64,000 bases of DNA. Origin: Bryoerythrophyllum caledonicum. Lineage: Eukaryota > Streptophyta > Bryopsida > Pottiales > Pottiaceae. The notes beneath the pieces were generated by a model. It had not been told where the DNA came from. It made no database searches and saw only the letters and a program-made list of their open reading frames with translations. The translations under genes were made by a program, and so were the position numbers. This document shows, piece by piece, positions 24,301-33,755 of the stretch (position 1 is the first letter of the stretch; every line of letters begins with the position of its first letter). The stretch lies in NCBI GenBank assembly GCA_963971425.1, contig OZ020518.1:12344190-12408189 (forward strand), written 5' to 3'.

Positions 24301-25880
24301 TGAAGTCACGTGGAAGTTGTTCAAGAAGGCACTAGGAAGGTGCCAAACACGTGGTACAAGTAAAGGCCTTCACAAGAAGGCAATATCTCACTCCAACCAT
24401 TGTTTGCAATACCTTGTGGGTGTATTCTAGCTTGTGCAATCATTTTTCTACTTCTTCTAATTTCAATATACTAGCAACCTCTCTCCTAGGTTACTTACGA
24501 ACTACTTAGAGGTGAAAAACTTGCAAGAATGGACGTCATGGAATATGGATTTGGCCTCATCATGGGAGCATTAGGTGGATGAGAATTTATTGTTACCATT
24601 CCCCAGATTTGGCCTGTGCTTCCGACGAGGGGCATTCCTCCACCAGCTTGCAAGTTGCTCTCCGACACCACATGCCTCACTTCCTGATTCGTCAAGCCAT
24701 CGATGTGGTGCAGCTGCAAGACGTATGAGCCAATGATTTTGAATGAGGTCGCAACAGAGCAGGAAACAAAAAGCTCGACATGGTAGTAGATGGAACCTGA
24801 AACCCATACGTTTTTGCCAATGCCGATGGTAGGAATGTCCGCCAGCACGCCCAAGTGGCTCGCCAGTCCAAACCCTGATAGTAACCAGAAGGAAAATTCT
24901 TGTGAGTATACATGTGTAGAGATACTAGTACTACTACTACTACTACAAAGAAAAAAGCCAAAAAAATCACCTCTGGGATGGAGAATGCCGTTTCCGTCCA
25001 CCATCAACAACTGCAGCATTTTGTAAAGCCACCCAAACTGTCAATTAGATGCTTCAAAGACTGCATAAATCAATAGAAGAGCTTGCTGGCATCCTTCAAG
25101 TCAGTGGGAGAAGAGTTTATATGAGATGAAATGAATATCAGCCGATTCTCTTTAGAGGTGATTTTGATTGGAAAGGAGAAGGCGTATCTGATGCAAACTT
25201 CAGGTGATTCTATAAACAAGCCTTTTGCAAATCACTAGAAGAAAGCTGACTGGAAGTTTGAGCACCTGAGGGTAAAGAAGAGGCGCCTTTGCTGCCATTT
25301 TCTGAAGAAGGCCAAGGAGCACTGGAGTCTGCAGCAGAATTTCATCACCTCAACAGTACAAAGATTAGGCATGAATCCAACGCAATCAGTCTCAAGATTG
25401 AGGAACAAATACCTCACGGAAGGCGAGAAATCCAGCGACGTAGGGCATGGTGAGGTGCACCATGTCGAAATCCTCGTACACAACCTGCATGCTCTCCAGA
25501 TCCATCACCACCAACGCGCCGCACGCAAACGAGCTGTCCTCCTTGGCGAAGCTCAGATCCACTCCTCCCACATACCGCAGCTTGCTCACGCCAACATCCT
25601 CAGAGACCGAGTCCTCGGAAGCCACCAGGCGCCATGGAAAATCGTCAAACGTCACCAACTTCTCTTTCAACATAGCTTGCTCCCTGATCCAAAAAAACAA
25701 GATGACCCAACGGCAACCTCTGTTTCAACATAAACCCAAATTTGCAATCGCATCCAAAAGCAACCTCTCCTTCGACTTGATCAGCAATCCCGAAACATCA
25801 ATGAAAGCGAGAGAATACCTGATCTATCTCTCGGTCTGGCCTACAGCGTCCTTCTTGACAGCTCGAACCGACTCCTCCAT
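18356..25880 (-). CDS. ENDOV: Endonuclease V, with a Copia element in one intron
   Basis: Eight minus-strand exons: 25880-25819, 25683-25413, 25328-25266, 25010-24971, 24874-24810, 24713-24597, 18732-18604 and 18421-18356. From exon 2 on, all join in frame with GT..AG borders. The family cleaves DNA or RNA next to deaminated adenine (inosine). Visible landmarks are the metal-binding Asp in RYVGGVDLSF, the Glu in AGFLAFRE, the Asp in LLMVDGNGILHPRG, then GFGLASHLGVLADIPTIGIG, LHHIDGL, KPVFISVGHRISLDTAVEV and RVPEPIRQADLRSREHLRKH. Exon 1 (MEESVRAVKKDAVGQTER) runs into a TAG at 25826-25824 just before its donor. This codon is probably a changed CAG, or translation may start within exon 2. Intron 6 is 5,864 bp because a Copia element sits in it, antisense to the gene. 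The gene is divergent from TEL2. Confidence 0.9.
18905..19332 (+). repeat. Copia left LTR
   Basis: 428 bp, TATTGGAG...TTTCAATA, preceded by TACTA. Confidence 0.95.
19390..19990 (+). repeat. Degenerate short repeats in the Copia 5' leader
   Basis: About fifteen loosely related units of 30-45 bp containing GGGCTGATTTGGAGCGTTGG or TTTGAGTGTTTGAGGTGC fill the untranslated leader between the left LTR and the gag ATG. Confidence 0.7.
20013..24053 (+). CDS. Copia gag-pol polyprotein with one nonsense codon
   Basis: A single 1,346-codon frame, interrupted only by TGA at 22563-22565 (codon 851). The context TNET[stop]ELTSLPKGRK corresponds to the usual T-W-E-L-x-x-L-P-K-G-R, so TGG became TGA. Domain order is Copia type. 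Gag comes first, with a CCHC knuckle (CYNCGKSGHLARNC, residues ~224-237). Protease has WILDSGATKHMT (~284). Integrase has the HHCC region from ~424, the first Asp in HSDVCGP (~487), FRSDNGGEF (~548) and QNGVAERAN. Reverse transcriptase has DVKTAFLNGELEEDIYM and YVDDLIILA (~1015). RNase H has DADWAGDANERRSITGYVF and ends near DMVADVLTKAL. The start ATG follows the leader repeats and opens the usual Gag N-terminus (KFKGENFSLWKFKIEMVLES). The copy is autonomous in layout but non-functional unless the stop is read through. Confidence 0.95.
24041..24468 (+). repeat. Copia right LTR
   Basis: 428 bp, TATTGGAG...TTTCAATA, followed by the target duplication TACTA at 24469-24473. Its start overlaps the polyprotein stop region. 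Confidence 0.95.
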
Positions 25881-26574
25881 CTCAACCTCTTGTAGGACGT
25901 GCCTGAGGAAGAGGCTCGGCGCCCTCAAGTTCACCAGATTCGACCGACTCCGGAGAGACCTGGGCAACCCGGTGAGCTTCTGAGACGAGTTCCACAGCCT
26001 CGAACTCCTCCGCTCCATACAAAAGATGCACCACCGCAATCACTCACTTCAAGTGTCCCAATAGTGTTGACATTGAGAGCGTCCGTTGCTTCCTGCGCAA
26101 GCATGACCTCAAAATAAACGTCCTTGTGATGTCAAATTCTTGTCGGTTGTAGGTGGAAGAAAAGGTCTGGGTTTAAGACAAGGTTTGTAACTTTGTGTGA
26201 AGGTTTTGCTCATGAGGTTTGTGTTCCGAATCAACTGTAGGGTTTATGATTTTTTCTCTGATGTCTTAGGGTTTGAGAGATGGTAGGATGAAGATGCGCG
26301 GTCGTCATATGGAGGCTAGGTTAAGGTTTTGCTAATGAGGTTTGTGTTTGGGTCAGGTCTAGGATTTAGGGTTTTTCTCTGATGTCTTCTTTCCTGATGA
26401 TGGAGAGGTTGGATGAGGATGTGTGGGAGTTATATGAAGGTTAGGTTTGGATTTTGCTCATGAGGCTTGTGTTCCGGATCAGCTTTAGGGTTTTCATGTA
26501 AGACAGTGAGTCGGAGCTTGAGTAGGTTTTCGTGAGGGTTTGGTTTGGACATTCTTTGCTTCAGGTTCTGAGCG
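25881..26574. promoter_or_regulatory. Divergent promoter between endonuclease V and TEL2, with ~125-bp repeats and telo-box motifs
   Basis: The two start codons are 694 bp apart, head to head. From ~26207 three imperfect units spaced ~125 bp begin GCTCATGAGGTTTGTGTTCC (26207), GCTAATGAGG (26331) and GCTCATGAGGCTTGTGTTCC (26456). Each contains AGGGTTT(A/T) boxes and two contain CTCTGATGTCTT. AGGGTTTA-type telo-boxes are common in promoters of plant growth and replication genes; their role here is an inference. Confidence 0.6.
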
Positions 26575-29259
26575 ATGGCTGCGAAACTGGAGGAAGCGCT
26601 CTTAGATGTACCTGACGATGAGAAGAGCCTCCAGAAGATTTTTCACGAGTTCTTCCAAGAGTCTCCCCCCACCGAGCCATTGCTGCGCTTGTCTCCCTTG
26701 CTTGGCGCACATGAAACATCCGACGATGGCACTGCTGTCAGTGCTCAAGCTCGAAGGCATGTCTCCTCTTCTAGATCATGGGAAGCTTGACCTACTCATC
26801 TAGTTTCTACTGAATTTTGCTGACATTTGTGAGAGCGTTTGACTTCAGGTTGTTGCAGATCTGGTTACTGCAGCAGGACGGCGTCAAAGAGACCGCTATT
26901 TTCATCGGCCATCGCTCTCAAGTGCAGGAAAGTGGGTTGCACAGCATGAGCTGGTTGCAAGAGATTCTCCAAGTCTCCCAACTTATTGCAACAATCCCTG
27001 ACAGAGCTGGAATCGACGCCCCAAGAGCCCTGCAATCACCGTATCCACCATGAATTCATGTGTTCAGCTCTCTTCTGTTGCTCATGATCGTCTACACCAT
27101 TTTGGGTTTAAGGTTAGAATTCTAGGTGATCTCATGCCATATCAGGATTTAAGGTTTTAGCAATATGAATTGGCATTGTTGGCATTTTTCTCATACAGAT
27201 TCATGAGGTCCTTCACTTTTACCAGACTGTACCATGAGGCTGTGGCGAGGCAGCTGTTGTCAGCAGCTGAGAAGCGTTGGGAAGAAACAAGCCAACCCAG
27301 CACAGATGATGGAACATTTGTGTTTATTGGTGAAGTCATTAGCAGACTTTGCCGCCGAGGCCAAGCAGGTCTGGAAACCTTCCACACAAGTTGCAAGGTT
27401 TTTATGCATGGTTTTATTGCTGATATGGTTTTATGCACATTTTCTGATGCATTGTTTTTTTTATGCAGATGTGTTATCTAGGGTTTATGTACCTGTGCTT
27501 ATGCAACAAGTCATGGCTAGAGTGGGAGTTGAACCAAATCTAGATATGGCAGACTCAACAATAGAAGCTTTGAAGGAGAGGAATCTTTGGACATGGATGT
27601 TTGCATCAATCAAGGACTCGCACGCCATGGAAAAGTTGGTAGAGGCGATCCTGAGAGAAATGGTAGCTAAACTTGAAGTTGATGTGATGGCATGCTGCAT
27701 GTTGTGGATGGTATTTGGGTCCCTTCTCTCCAAGCATAATCTGATCAGGTATGTGGCTGTGATGATGAGCTTAGGGTTTAGGGTTTAGGGTTTAGTTTAG
27801 TTGTGACGATCAGGGTTTAGTTACACGATTATTTGTCTTGAAGCTACTCAGGCTATTATATGAATTTAAATGTCACTTCTTATGAAGGTTGTGAGCTTTC
27901 ACTGGGTGCCATCATCAATATCATTATTAGGGTTTAGACTTTTTAGGATTAGGTTTTAGGGTTTAGGGTTTAGGTGACATTGTGATAATCGGGGTTGATT
28001 TACAAGGTTATGAGATTTGTTGTCTTAAATGTTACTAATTTTTGAAAGCTTTCGGCATCAACTGGTTTCCATGATCATTTTTTGTTGATTACTGATGGTT
28101 TTTCATTTGTGAATCACAGGATGGTGTTCTTGGACAAGTGTTTGTTCGTCAAGGTGTTGCCCATCCGCTGCTTAAAGTGGATCCTAGGGTTTGCAGTGCT
28201 ACACAAGTCGCACATGGACACAGAAGTTGTGAGGCGGCTGGCGCAAGTTTGGTCATCCAACGACTTCATACGCTCAGCTTCATTACCAAAGCAAGCATGT
28301 ATCCTCACAAAAACTAATAATTTTCACTTAAAAACGAGGTTTAAGGAGTGTCTTTCCTTTCTTGGAGACCTTGATAAGAGAAACAGATATGACAGCAGCT
28401 GTTGGGATGTGCGTGAGAAGAATGACCAAAGAAGACTTGGACAAATGCGGTGACCTGATGCGCTCTATACTACAAGGAGTGACAAGTATGCTCTGCAACA
28501 TCAAACTTTATGTATTCTAAACCGCTTCATTTCTGATGGTGTTCTGTTATGTTCGGTGCAGATAGGTTAGAGAGCCCTCTTCCTTTAGTTCGAGAAATGG
28601 CCAAGCGCATGGCGTTGGCTTTTTCTTTGGCTGTTAACCCTGCGAAGCCGTTGCTTCTGGATGAGGGAGATCAAGTTGGGGATTTGGATGACTGGGATTG
28701 TTTGAGACGTAAGGCAAGTGGTGGTGAAGACGAGGGTGGTGAAGGTGAAGCGAAGGGGGTTGATCCGACACAGTTTAGCGTTGGTACTTTGATTCTCTCT
28801 CTCTTTCAACATTTTGCAAGTGTCTTTAAGTTTAAGGTTTCGGGTCTTTGGTCTATGGCATGTTTAGATCCTTAAGCCTATGACATGTCTGAGGATGTGT
28901 TAAGAAGTTATGGCATGTTTGGACCCCTCACGGTGCTGTTCTCTCATCATTCACATACAATGCTATGTTCAGGCACAGACCAGCATGAGAAGCGGAGGCG
29001 AAGAAGAGACCGACGTGAAAAGCTGGCCCTCGAAGAAGACGACCCGGACGAGGTTGTCAACCTTGGTGAAGAGAGCGTTTCGTGGTCGGCGGATGAGGAG
29101 GAGGAGGGAAGTGCTGCTGCAGACTCAGACACCGACTCAGAGGGCTCTCTGCAGCCATACGACATGTCAGACGATGAATCAGAGCTGGAGCAACGCAAGC
29201 TCCCCTCTCAGTTGAGGGAGTGCGCAGCAAACTTGCGAAAATCCGACAACCCCGATGCT
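26575..29259 (+). CDS. TELO2: TELO2/TEL2 homologue, exons 1-8 (3' half missing)
   Basis: Exons 26575-26756, 26849-27040, 27199-27368, 27469-27748, 28120-28298, 28387-28485, 28562-28783 and 28979-29259 join in one frame. The product matches the N-terminal half of TEL2, the TTT-complex scaffold that with TTI1/TTI2 and HSP90 stabilises PIK-like kinases (ATM, ATR, TOR). Landmarks: VSQLIATIPDRAGIDAPRAL, TFVFIGEVISRLCRRGQADV, VLPIRCLKWILGFAVLHKS, MTAAVGMCVRRMTKEDLDKC, GDLMRSILQGVTNRLESPLP, PLVREMAKRMALAFSLAVNP, SLQPYDMSDDESELEQRKLP and ECAANLRKSDNPDA. Intron 1 uses a GC donor (CGAAG|GCATGT); the others are GT..AG. Exon 8 ends at a good donor (GTAAGT), but no further TEL2 exon is found. The following kilobases are repeats and RING/PHD remnants, so the gene is interrupted, or has a very long intron. 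Confidence 0.9.
27771..27975 (+). repeat. Interstitial telomere-type repeats in TEL2 intron 4
   Basis: TTTAGGG runs at 27771-27795 (about 3.5 units) and 27954-27975 (about 3 units), both in the intron between exons 4 and 5. Confidence 0.9.
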
Positions 29260-29784
29260 GTAAGTGCTCTTGAAACTTGTGTTTGTGTGTCACCCTTGAA
29301 ATATTTCTCCTCTTGTGCCATCAGATCAGGTTATTCTCTACTACCTTTGAAGTGACACATGAACTCTTCTTGAGGTCATACCAAACACCTTCAACAAACC
29401 TTGACCACCTTGATGGCAACTTTTTGCACTATGGGCCGTGATTTTCCAATTTTAACTTTGAAAGAATTATGTTAGGCACATGTGCACCAAATTTTAGAAG
29501 TAAAAGAAGGGTAGAAAACAGATATTCAACAAATTATGGGAAAAATGATCATTTCTAGACAAATTTGAAAACTTGAATTTTGGATTTTTGTCGGCGGCCA
29601 GCCGAAGCTTTTTCCTCGTTTGCAACTTTCAAATGGCTATAACTTATTCAATCATATGAAGTGTTTATTGATATCTATGGTAGGCAAATCTCATTGTCAA
29701 ACATTCCAAACATATTATCTACGACAACAAAATCAAATGTCGCATATGATATATGTCGCATATATCATATTATCATATTACAAA
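29260..29784. other. AT-rich repeat replacing the TEL2 3' end
   Basis: No coding sequence. A stretch around 29440-29530 (GTGCACCAAATTTTAGAAGT...) resembles 34665-34720 (GTACACCAAATTTTAGAGGT...), so this is a dispersed repeat. At 29739-29830 TGATATATGTCGCATAT occurs twice. Confidence 0.5.
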
Positions 29785-30945
29785 TTATCCCTCATGTTTA
29801 ATATGACACATGATATATGTCGCATATGACTTTAAACAATGAGAGTGATCTTTAATAACGACCATTTGATTTAACATTGTCATCACCAATAGCCGTCTCC
29901 GATGGTACCCTTCCTCCCAATGAAGCTCTTCAGTCCCGGTGTGCCCAGTTAGCGTGGTTCCATGATAAGCTCTTTGTAGTTCTTCATTGCCCAATGCTCG
30001 CTCACCCGAGGAGTTGTAATATGGTGGCGGTCCTAAGCCGTGCACCAATTCCTTCTTTTGGCGATTCCAATGCCACCCCAAGGTTTGGAAAAAAAACATC
30101 TTCATACCGTACTCGATAGGTTTGTTAGGGTACATCTCGCTTGCAGCATGCATTATTTGGTCAGGATCATCTAACAAGGTTGCCCCTCCAAAGGTATGCC
30201 ACAATTGTGCCTTTGACATATTATGCCTCCAGCTCCATTCAACGAGGTGCCCGTCAAACTAAGAAAGTGTAAAGTCATAATCATCTTGACGATACACCCA
30301 ATGGCTTGGCATAAAATCCCTCAGGCCAAATTGCAAATACAAACGGGGATGTAATGGTGCTCTACACATACTACATGTACGTGACCGAATCATACTCTTG
30401 ATTAGACATTGTGGATGGAATGAATGGCCGCATGATCCAATCGTGAAACATCCTTCTAGGCCCCATGGATTTCCGCAAATAGGACACGACGATCCGTCGG
30501 ATGTCATCGAATGTGGCTTTAGCCACAACGGCTTCCCGATCATATCGGTTGGATGGTCATGCACATGATCCACGTTCCAATGGTGGTCACCATCCGTAAT
30601 GCGCTTCCAATCAATGCTTTTATTGTCAAGCTTTATTGATGGCTCCTTGTCATTCCAACTGCTTGGATACATGGTTTCATCCATAGGCCATGATGTGAGT
30701 AGAAGGGCCCTCAATTTCTTGTCCGAAGTCCATTCGGCAACGATGCTCTTGAATTCCGCCTCATATTGACGCGCTCGCGCCACAGCAACGACCGTTGCCA
30801 GCATCATCTCTTCACGCTCAGCAATGGTTTCCAATACTAGGGCTTCAAGAATATTTCTCTGTGCAGCAAGATATGTATGAATAGAAAAAGGTAGAAAACA
30901 ACGACTACACCACGACATGTCTACGGGCAGACTCTCGAGACTCAT
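29785..30945 (-). pseudogene. RING-finger protein of a repeat-like family, one in-frame stop
   Basis: One minus-strand frame, broken only by TAG at 30261-30259. Before it comes the RING-type zinc site CPICGNPWGLEGCFTIGSCG then HSFHPQCL and CSMCRAPL, as in RING E3 ubiquitin ligases. It is followed by LYLQFGLRDFMPSHWVYRQD. After the stop come FDGHLVEWSWRHNMSKAQLW and KPIEYGMKMFFFQTLGWHW. The N-terminal part (NILEALVLETIAEREEMMLA) is helical. I believe proteins with this layout occur in many copies in genomes of seed-free plants, but I cannot verify this here. Function unknown; the nonsense codon and repeat-rich surroundings suggest a decayed copy. Confidence 0.6.
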
Positions 30946-33131
30946 TTCGGCACATTCAGAAATTGCAAAGGAAATGAGAATAATTTCATGTAGTAAACTT
31001 CTGAAAAAGGAGCCAGATTCTCTTAATTAATCAGAATATCTTTCTCTAGCTGATGAATACGGATTAGTAGTTAGGTAGGAAGTGACAAACGATTGATTTG
31101 CCAAGTTTCAACACACTAGAAAAAACCATTCTGGCTTCATATCCCAAACTACCAGTTGGCACTCACTCGACTTCATTCAGCATCAACTAGTTCTCACTAG
31201 CTCACGAACATGCATTGTGTCTATGGGAGTACGAGCAATCAACAAGCACTAAAATAATCTGTTAAACTAAACTACGGTAAGGAAAAACATTAGCTTCTCA
31301 TGCGCTGGATTGAAACTCTTTCGGTGCTTGACAGAGATTGCTCAAATCAGGTTGTTGATCGAAGACATCAACAGCACTGAAGATGTGTTGAAGGCACTCG
31401 GAGATGATCCAGAAGCGCTGAAAGCCCTCCTCCATCACAAAGCGACGACGCCCGCTTCACACCAAAATACTGCTTTCATCAAGCCACCATTTCCTCCCCC
31501 CGTGTAGCAAAAAGAAGGAATTCCAAGCCCTCGGGTAAAAATCGGATGTTCACACCAAAACTATTAGGTCAAGGAGCGATTCAGTGATAGAAAGTATCAC
31601 TGATCATCGTCTAGCTCAAGCACACTCCTAGCTCCTCATGGTAGGGGCAGATGCCATGTCATCCCACTATCAGCAGCGTATTGTTGTTGCGTCCTAGAGG
31701 TACAACGAATGGGTATATGATCAATATGTCAAACCGCTCATTGCACTCAAAATTGTTCGCCGAAGCATAATAGATCAGCAGGAACGTACACGCTTAAGTC
31801 AGCATCTACTTCAAGGTCACAAAATATGAACAGAAAGACCCACCCACATCCCAACTTCACCAGATGATTACCTTGAATGTAGCAACCGTTACGATACCAA
31901 TGAGCCTGGCAGTCAAATAAAAATAAATGAATATGTGGATGGCATCGTACGCCGTTCGCAACTCTATAGCACGTCTTCATGAAACGCAGAAAAAATCATG
32001 TGTAAACTACCAAAGTCTCCAGCCATTATGTGATGCGACCACCCATCCAGGAGTTCATCTGCTACAGTGGGATGATGAAGAGGGAGAAGGGATAGATCAG
32101 AAAGGTTTCTATCTAGACATACGTAGATTTGTTTGGAATGCAATAAAGTCATTTGTAAAGTCACTTGTAATTTCAAGATATGCCATTTTTTTTCCATTTT
32201 AATTAGCCACTTTGAATAGTTTTCATTATCTAAATTTAGTTCAATAGAGAGATAGCTGTCTGAAAATTAGTAGTAACTCAAACTCTTCCTTTATTTTCAA
32301 AGATGACTGAAATCATTCATTTTACTTAAATATACTTTAGGTTTTGCTTCTAATTAGTTGGTGACTTGGATCATTATGTGAATAGTACCAAGTGTCATGT
32401 AAACAACAATAGCAAAACACAGTAGATCAAGAATCACCACCAACATCAAATAAACAAAAAAAATACACTAAAACAAGTATCCGTAGTACACGTTCAAAGA
32501 ACACGTATGAAATCACTAAGTAATCAAGCGTCTTGCACTTCATAAAGGGAGAATTAACAAGTGCAAGTAAAAAAAGAGAATGCGGAGCCTTCACTCATGA
32601 TAAACTATTACTTACAAGCAAAAAAATTCACTTATGCTCTCAACTCTCACTCAAAAAGTTTGACTTGACAAAGATGTCAAGTCAAGGACGTTAATGTTGG
32701 TTAGATTAGTCTAATCTACATTAGTTATTGAGGACGTGCGTCCCAAGATAGCTATTGTGTTAACAAAGATTGCTAAACACAACAGATCGAGAATCATCAT
32801 TTACATCAGATAAACAAAAAAGATATACTAAAACAAAGATAGTTAGTACATCCTCAAGTGCCCCCGTAGCGGATAAAAATACACTCTATTTGGCTAGGAC
32901 TAAACAATACTATGAAGACAATTGTCACGGTGATGACGCTACAACAACTGTACGAATCCATTTGAAGATATAATCCCTTGCTGCATCTAGGCGGGGTGCT
33001 ATGTGAGCCCCATCTTTAATCGCCTTACGCAACTTTGTTGCCAATCTCTTAGTCAATCTTATTCTTTAAACAGAACGAGGAACTCCAACAAAGTGGCTAG
33101 ACACCACATCAATGACATGTCCAGTAGAAAA
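30946..33131. other. Repeat-rich spacer, no confident gene
   Basis: Holds an imperfect direct duplication (about 32417-32500 and 32774-32855). A plus-strand open frame at 31310-31507 encodes IRLLIEDINSTEDVLKALGD, which looks protein-like but matches no family I know. Minus-strand exon-like pieces near 31990-32110 are also unassigned. The spacer lies between RING and PHD remnants on the same strand, so it may contain introns or linkers of one larger decayed gene. Confidence 0.4.
32417..32855. repeat. Imperfect direct duplication
   Basis: CACAGTAGATCAAGAATCACC... near 32420 and CACAACAGATCGAGAATCAT... near 32778 both continue into ACATCA(A/G)ATAAACAAAAAA, ATA(C/T)ACTAAAACAA and AGTACA; offset about 357 bp. 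Confidence 0.75.
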
Positions 33132-33755
33132 TCAATCCATTTCATTGGATGAAATGTGACTCAAAGACCTTCTACAACGAGGGCAACTCCAATCCGCGGA
33201 TAGTAGAGTAGAAAGCGGCGGCGTCAAGCAAGCCATATGCCATTCACGCTGATAACGGTTGCGTAATAACATGGTAGCCGCACCTTTCTTCTCACCACAT
33301 ACAAAACACGGAAGACCTTGTGGCACAACGGCCAATTCAAGATGCACAGAGCCATCAATAGGCAAATAACAGAGCACGCAGATCTTGGAGTGCTCCCGAT
33401 ACTCCCGGCCATCTTTGCCTTATAGCAACAAGATGCCACTAGGCAACACATCTTTCACGCGAAGAATTGTGCACCGAGCCTTGACGTTCAACGTCGTAGG
33501 CGCCTCACGCTGCAGATATACGTAATATTTAGTAGAGAAACTCCGAAACTGAGGTTGGTTAGCGCCATTGCAAATGCGAGTGTACTGTAATGTGTCGCGA
33601 TGCTCAGCAATGGATAAATTATCCATTGCCATTGACATGGCCAGCTTGAAAAATTCTGCCCAAACTCGCCAACACTAGATCCCGAGCTCTGGATTTTCTA
33701 AATCCACAACCGGAACCAGCTTCTTCTGTATAGAACTAATAAAATTGGCTTTCAT
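33132..33755 (-). pseudogene. PHD-finger protein fragment, decayed
   Basis: A minus-strand frame starting MKANFISSIQKKLVPVVDLE is broken by TAG at 33677-33675 and TAA at 33422-33420, then continues to a stop at 33132. The second part reads GKDGREYREHSKICVLCYLP. The third encodes a C4HC3 PHD-like finger: CFVCGEKKGAATMLLRNRYQ then EWHMACLTPPL and WSCPRC. Two zinc ligands appear lost (the expected LLCxxCQ reads LLRNRYQ, fitting TGC to CGC and TGT to TAT). PHD fingers read histone tails; this one could not fold normally. The RING pseudogene to the left is on the same strand and may be part of the same old unit. Confidence 0.65.

Larger units (their letters stand above)
18905..24468 (+). mobile_element. 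Full-length Ty1/Copia LTR retrotransposon
   Basis: Left LTR 18905-19332 and right LTR 24041-24468 are each 428 bp, begin TATTGGAG and end TTTCAATA. They are flanked by the 5-bp target duplication TACTA (18900-18904 and 24469-24473). I count four differences between the LTRs, all transitions (~99% identity), so the insertion is young. GGTTATGGGCTC just after the left LTR resembles, imperfectly, a primer site for initiator Met-tRNA. AAAGTGGGAG precedes the right LTR and may be the polypurine tract. It is inserted in an endonuclease V intron in the opposite orientation. Confidence 0.97.

Noticed and set aside
18905..24468. Gypsy-type retrotransposon
   Set aside because: Integrase precedes reverse transcriptase, which is the Copia order.
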